Assembly (NCBI GenBank): GCA_021738605.1 | Contig: JAIPBY010000007.1 | Span: 1-25,123, forward strand | From: Chitinophagaceae bacterium | GTDB lineage: Bacteria > Bacteroidota > Bacteroidia > Chitinophagales > Chitinophagaceae | Length of the DNA: 25,123 bases | Direction of reading: 5' to 3' | Shown here: in pieces, positions 23,101 to 25,123 of the stretch | Layout of the letters: each line of letters starts with the position of its first letter | How positions within the stretch are numbered: the first letter of the stretch is position 1 | The notes under the pieces: model-generated | The model's input: the letters and a program-made list of their open reading frames with translations, nothing else | Told to the model about the DNA's origin: nothing | Database searches by the model: none | Made by a program: the position numbers and the translations under genes

Positions 23101-24674
23101 ACCTGTGCAAACAGCTGTTTGAAATAGCTGCTCAGGTGTTGGGGTTGTTCACTCAAAATGGCCAGTGGAACATCTGTTCCCATCGAGCCAATAGGCTCTT
23201 TGCCTTCCAGTGCCATAGGGGCAATGATGTTGTCAAGGTCTTCTGAACTGTATCCAAAGGCCTTTTGGTATTTGAACACCTGCTCATGTTCCAGGTGGGT
23301 GAACATGACCCTTGGCTCAGGTAGTTCATTGAGCCTGATTTTGTATTTGTTGAGCCAATCGCCATAAGGCTTTTGGCTGCAGATGCTTTTTTTGACTTCA
23401 TCATCACTGATGATGCGGCCTTCTTCAATGTCAACAATGAACATTTTTCCGGGTTGTAACCTTCCGTTTTCAATGATCAAAGAAGGATCTACCGGAAGGG
23501 CACCTGTTTCAGAGGCCATGATAACCCTGTCGTCTGAGGTAACACAATACCTGGAGGGCCTCAGTCCGTTTCTATCCAGGGTGGCACCGATCATCCTTCC
23601 ATCTGTAAAGGAAATAGAAGCTGGTCCATCCCATGGTTCCATCACAGAAGCGTGAAACTCATAGAAGGCTTTCTTTTCGGGATCCATGCTTTCGTTACCA
23701 TCCCAGGCTTCAGGGATCAGCATCATCATGACATGTGGCAGCGACCTGCCAGTCATGGTGAGCAGCTCCATCATGTTGTCGAGGCTGGCGGAGTCGCTCT
23801 GGCTTCCAGAAATCAAAGGCAGGAGCATGTCCATTTCCTGTTTAGAGAAATAGGGAGAGGTATACCCTTTTTCATTTGTTTTGATCCAGTTCAGGTTGCC
23901 TTGGAGGGTATTGATCTCTCCATTATGGGCAATGAAGCGGAAAGGTTGGGCCAGTTTCCAGGAAGGAAAGGTATTGGTGGCAAAACGGGAATGCACCAGA
24001 CCGAGGGCACTGACAACCTTTTTATTGTTGAGATCTGGGTAATAGGTCCTAACCTGCTTGCTGGTCAGTTGTCCTTTGTATACAATCACCTTGTAGGAGA
24101 GGGATGCAATATAAAATCCAATGGGATCCTTCTTGACGCTGTTGTTGATCAGGTGGCTTGCGTAGTTTCTCAACACAAAAAGCTTTCTTTCGAAGGCCAT
24201 TGGGTCGGTGATATGGTCAGGGCAGGCAACGAAAACCTGTTCTATTTCAGGCTCAACAGAGCGGGCAGTGAAGCCAATGTCTTCTGGATTAACGGGAACT
24301 TTCCTCCACGCAAGTACCTCAAGACCAAGCTCTTCTGCGGTTCTGCTAAAAATGTCTCTGCATTCTTCTCTTAGCCTTATCTCCCTGGGAAAGAAAACGG
24401 ATCCAACCCCATAACGACCAAAAGCAGGAAGATGAACCCCCATTTTAAGGCATTCATCAAAAAAGAAGGCATGTGGTGTTTGGATCAGGATTCCGGCGCC
24501 GTCTCCGGTATTGCTTTCGCATCCACAGGCACCCCTGTGTTCCATGTTTTCAAGAATGGTCAAGGCATCAGAAATCACCTGGTGATTTTTGTTGCCTTTG
24601 ATGTTGGCTACAAAGCCAATGCCACATGCATCTCTTTCAAATTCAGGACGGTATAATCCCCGATTTCTTGCCAT
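20154..24674 (-). CDS. gltB: Glutamate synthase large subunit
   Basis: Catalytic subunit of GOGAT: glutamine plus 2-oxoglutarate gives two glutamates. 1506 residues, normal length. The class II glutamine amidotransferase domain starts at C17 (FERDACGIGF), the N-terminal nucleophile released by removal of a 16-residue propeptide. A central domain (about 480-780), the FMN synthase domain (about 830-1210) with [3Fe-4S] cysteines C1129, C1135 and C1140 (CIMMRKCHLNTCPVG), and a C-terminal GxGxG beta-helix domain follow. No truncation or frameshift is seen. Its leader holds repeated AAAATCTA elements. gcvP lies upstream on the same strand, 151 bp away. Confidence 0.98.
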   Translation of the reverse strand: MARNRGLYRPEFERDACGIGFVANIKGNKNHQVISDALTILENMEHRGACGCESNTGDGAGILIQTPHAFFFDECLKMGVHLPAFGRYGVGSVFFPREIRLREECRDIFSRTAEELGLEVLAWRKVPVNPEDIGFTARSVEPEIEQVFVACPDHITDPMAFERKLFVLRNYASHLINNSVKKDPIGFYIASLSYKVIVYKGQLTSKQVRTYYPDLNNKKVVSALGLVHSRFATNTFPSWKLAQPFRFIAHNGEINTLQGNLNWIKTNEKGYTSPYFSKQEMDMLLPLISGSQSDSASLDNMMELLTMTGRSLPHVMMMLIPEAWDGNESMDPEKKAFYEFHASVMEPWDGPASISFTDGRMIGATLDRNGLRPSRYCVTSDDRVIMASETGALPVDPSLIIENGRLQPGKMFIVDIEEGRIISDDEVKKSICSQKPYGDWLNKYKIRLNELPEPRVMFTHLEHEQVFKYQKAFGYSSEDLDNIIAPMALEGKEPIGSMGTDVPLAILSEQPQHLSSYFKQLFAQVTNPPIDPIRERLVMSLASFVGNNGNMLIEDPLSCHTVALKHPVLTNKDLEKIRSIDTGIFQAKTLQCYFRADGTPGTLKKALDRICRYAVDAVEDGFEVLVLQDRAIDSDHAPIPSLLSTAAIHHHLIRKGYRGKVGIIVEAGDVWEVHHFACLIGFGATAINPYLALSSIRDMRLHGKIDTDLDPELLKKNYIKAVNDGLLKVFSKMGISTLQSYQGAQIFEIIGLNKEVVDKCFTGAVSRLEGMGLDEIAREALVKHSLAFSKKSIPVDRLPVGGIYQWKRKGEFHLFNPQTIHLLQHSTRIGDYSVFKKYSKLVNDQSEKACTLRSLFEFNPLRPSISIDEVEPAENLYKRFATGAMSFGSISWEAHTTLAIAMNRLGGKSNTGEGGEDEIRYQPMANGDSMRSSIKQVASARFGVTSQYLTEADELQIKMAQGAKPGEGGQLPGHKVDDWIGKVRYSTPGVGLISPPPHHDIYSIEDLAQLIFDLKNANRKARISVKLVSKAGVGTIAAGVAKAKADVVLISGNDGGTGASPVSSIKHAGLPWELGLAEAHQTLVKNKLRSRVTVQADGQLKTGRDIAIATLLGAEEWGVATAALVVEGCIMMRKCHLNTCPVGVATQDPELRKRFNGAAEYVVNFIQFLTRELREIMAELGYRTIEEMVGQSDVLKAREGINHWKYSKLDLSPILYKEPADAFTGLYKQEEQDHGIAGVLDWKLIEEAALALEKQEKVLISSPIKNTDRTTGTMLSNEITKKYGAAGLPEDTVHLKFKGTAGQSFGAFNTCGVTLELEGDANDYFGKGLSGAKMIVYPHKESGFIAEENILIGNVAFYGATSGKAFIRGKAGERFAVRNSGATAVVEGLGDHGCEYMTGGTVVVLGSTGRNFAAGMSGGIAYVYDILGQFSENCNMEMVDLDPMGDDDMETLKSLLSEHFTTTGSTVAKFLLSDLDNQKNQFIKVYPRDYKKVMEMKKAGKTAIIK

Positions 24675-24825
24675 AAGAAAGGAGTTTTTTGATAAAATCT
24701 ATTGAGTAGATTTTTTGGGTAAATAAAATCTAATGTAGGGACAAGCTGTCGTTTAAATTTACGAAAAATCACCCATTTTCTGAATAAAATGAAGTAAAAA
24801 TCTAAAAAAATATCAGTACACCTGG
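24675..24825 (-). promoter_or_regulatory. gltB upstream region with repeated AAAATCTA elements
   Basis: The 151-bp gap between gcvP and gltB contains AAAATCTA at 24694-24701, 24725-24732 and 24797-24804 and its inverse TAGATTTT at 24707-24714; the first and the inverse copy form an 8-bp hairpin with a TTGAG loop, 20 nt before the ATG. On the minus strand each forward copy reads TAGATTTT, one mismatch from the -7 consensus. No complete -33/-7 promoter was identified and no gcvP terminator is obvious. Confidence 0.4.
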
Positions 24826-25123
24826 CTATTCGGCATAGCTGCTGACAGGCTCACATGTACAGACCAGGTTCCTGTCCCCATAAGTATTGTTTACCCTAGC
24901 AATGCTGGGCCAGAACTTACTGCTCCTGATTCGGTCTTCTGGGAAGGCAGCTTTTTCCCTTGAATAAGGCCTATCCCATGCATTCCCACATATATTGGCC
25001 ATGGTATGGGGTGCCCTTTTCAAGACATTGTCTTTTTTGTCTGCCTTGCCCTCTTCAATTTCGCGGATTTCGTTCCTGATGCCAATCATGGCATCACAAA
25101 ACCTGTCCAGCTCGGCCTTGTCT
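24826..25123 (-). CDS. gcvP: Glycine dehydrogenase (decarboxylating), C-terminal part
   Basis: Partial gene running off the window; the last 98 or so residues of the P-protein of the glycine cleavage system. Matches to the family's C-terminus are RFCDAMIGIRNEI, NVLKRAPHT, WDRPYSREKAAFP and KFWPSIARVNNTYGDRNLVC, ending VSSYAE. The P-protein is PLP-dependent; its catalytic lysine lies upstream, outside the window. Glycine cleavage releases ammonia, so its place beside gltBD and amt fits nitrogen metabolism, though this may be coincidence. It is co-directional with gltB, with 151 bp between. Confidence 0.94.
   Translation of the reverse strand, partial: DKAELDRFCDAMIGIRNEIREIEEGKADKKDNVLKRAPHTMANICGNAWDRPYSREKAAFPEDRIRSSKFWPSIARVNNTYGDRNLVCTCEPVSSYAE

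Noticed and set aside
23652..24374. 240-residue plus-strand open frame
   Set aside because: Antisense shadow of the gltB amidotransferase domain.

Overview
The window looks like chromosomal core sequence from a Bacteroidota species, probably of the Chitinophagaceae/Chitinophagales type (taxonomy is inferred). The signs are TAnnTTTG -7 promoter boxes near several genes, few purine-rich Shine-Dalgarno sites, a long IspH, secreted proteins whose signal peptides end in AQ/SQ, a DUF2807 protein, a TonB receptor and a kinase-free PASTA protein beside ddl. I see no insertion sequence, prophage, CRISPR array or toxin/defence cassette.

Layout. 1-1911: cmk (+) and ispH (-) converge with directly abutting stop codons. 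1930-3312: a GH13 amylase-family enzyme (+), closed by a strong two-way terminator shared with an HtrA/Do protease (-). 5032-6463: a LuxC-like acyl-CoA reductase (-) diverges from a two-cluster ferredoxin (+). 6561-8707: ddl, a PASTA-repeat membrane protein and a small rhodanese, all (+). 8709-11800: a lipoprotein and a TonB-dependent receptor (-); the receptor is preceded by a clear TPP riboswitch, so it is probably an outer-membrane transporter for thiamin or a related compound. 11915-12634: a secreted DUF2807 repeat protein (+). 12687-12758: an initiator tRNA-fMet (-). 12833-15806: era, an unrecognised secreted protein and der, all (+) and tightly packed. 15865-25123: a (-) block with a beta-barrel porin, amt, gltD, gltB and the 3' end of gcvP.

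How the genes fit together. The right-hand block is a nitrogen module: Amt imports ammonium, GltBD makes glutamate from glutamine and 2-oxoglutarate, and a porin sits just downstream of amt. The middle block joins cell-wall precursor synthesis (Ddl) to a PASTA protein of the kind that binds peptidoglycan. Era and Der are ribosome-assembly GTPases bracketing a protein of unknown function. The TPP riboswitch ties the TonB receptor to thiamin status.

Most of the window is housekeeping. The most interesting items are the riboswitch-controlled receptor, the divergent LuxC-like reductase/ferredoxin pair, the protein between Era and Der, the kinase-free PASTA protein beside Ddl, short-leader promoters, and uncharacterised repeats and palindromes upstream of gltB and the protease gene.
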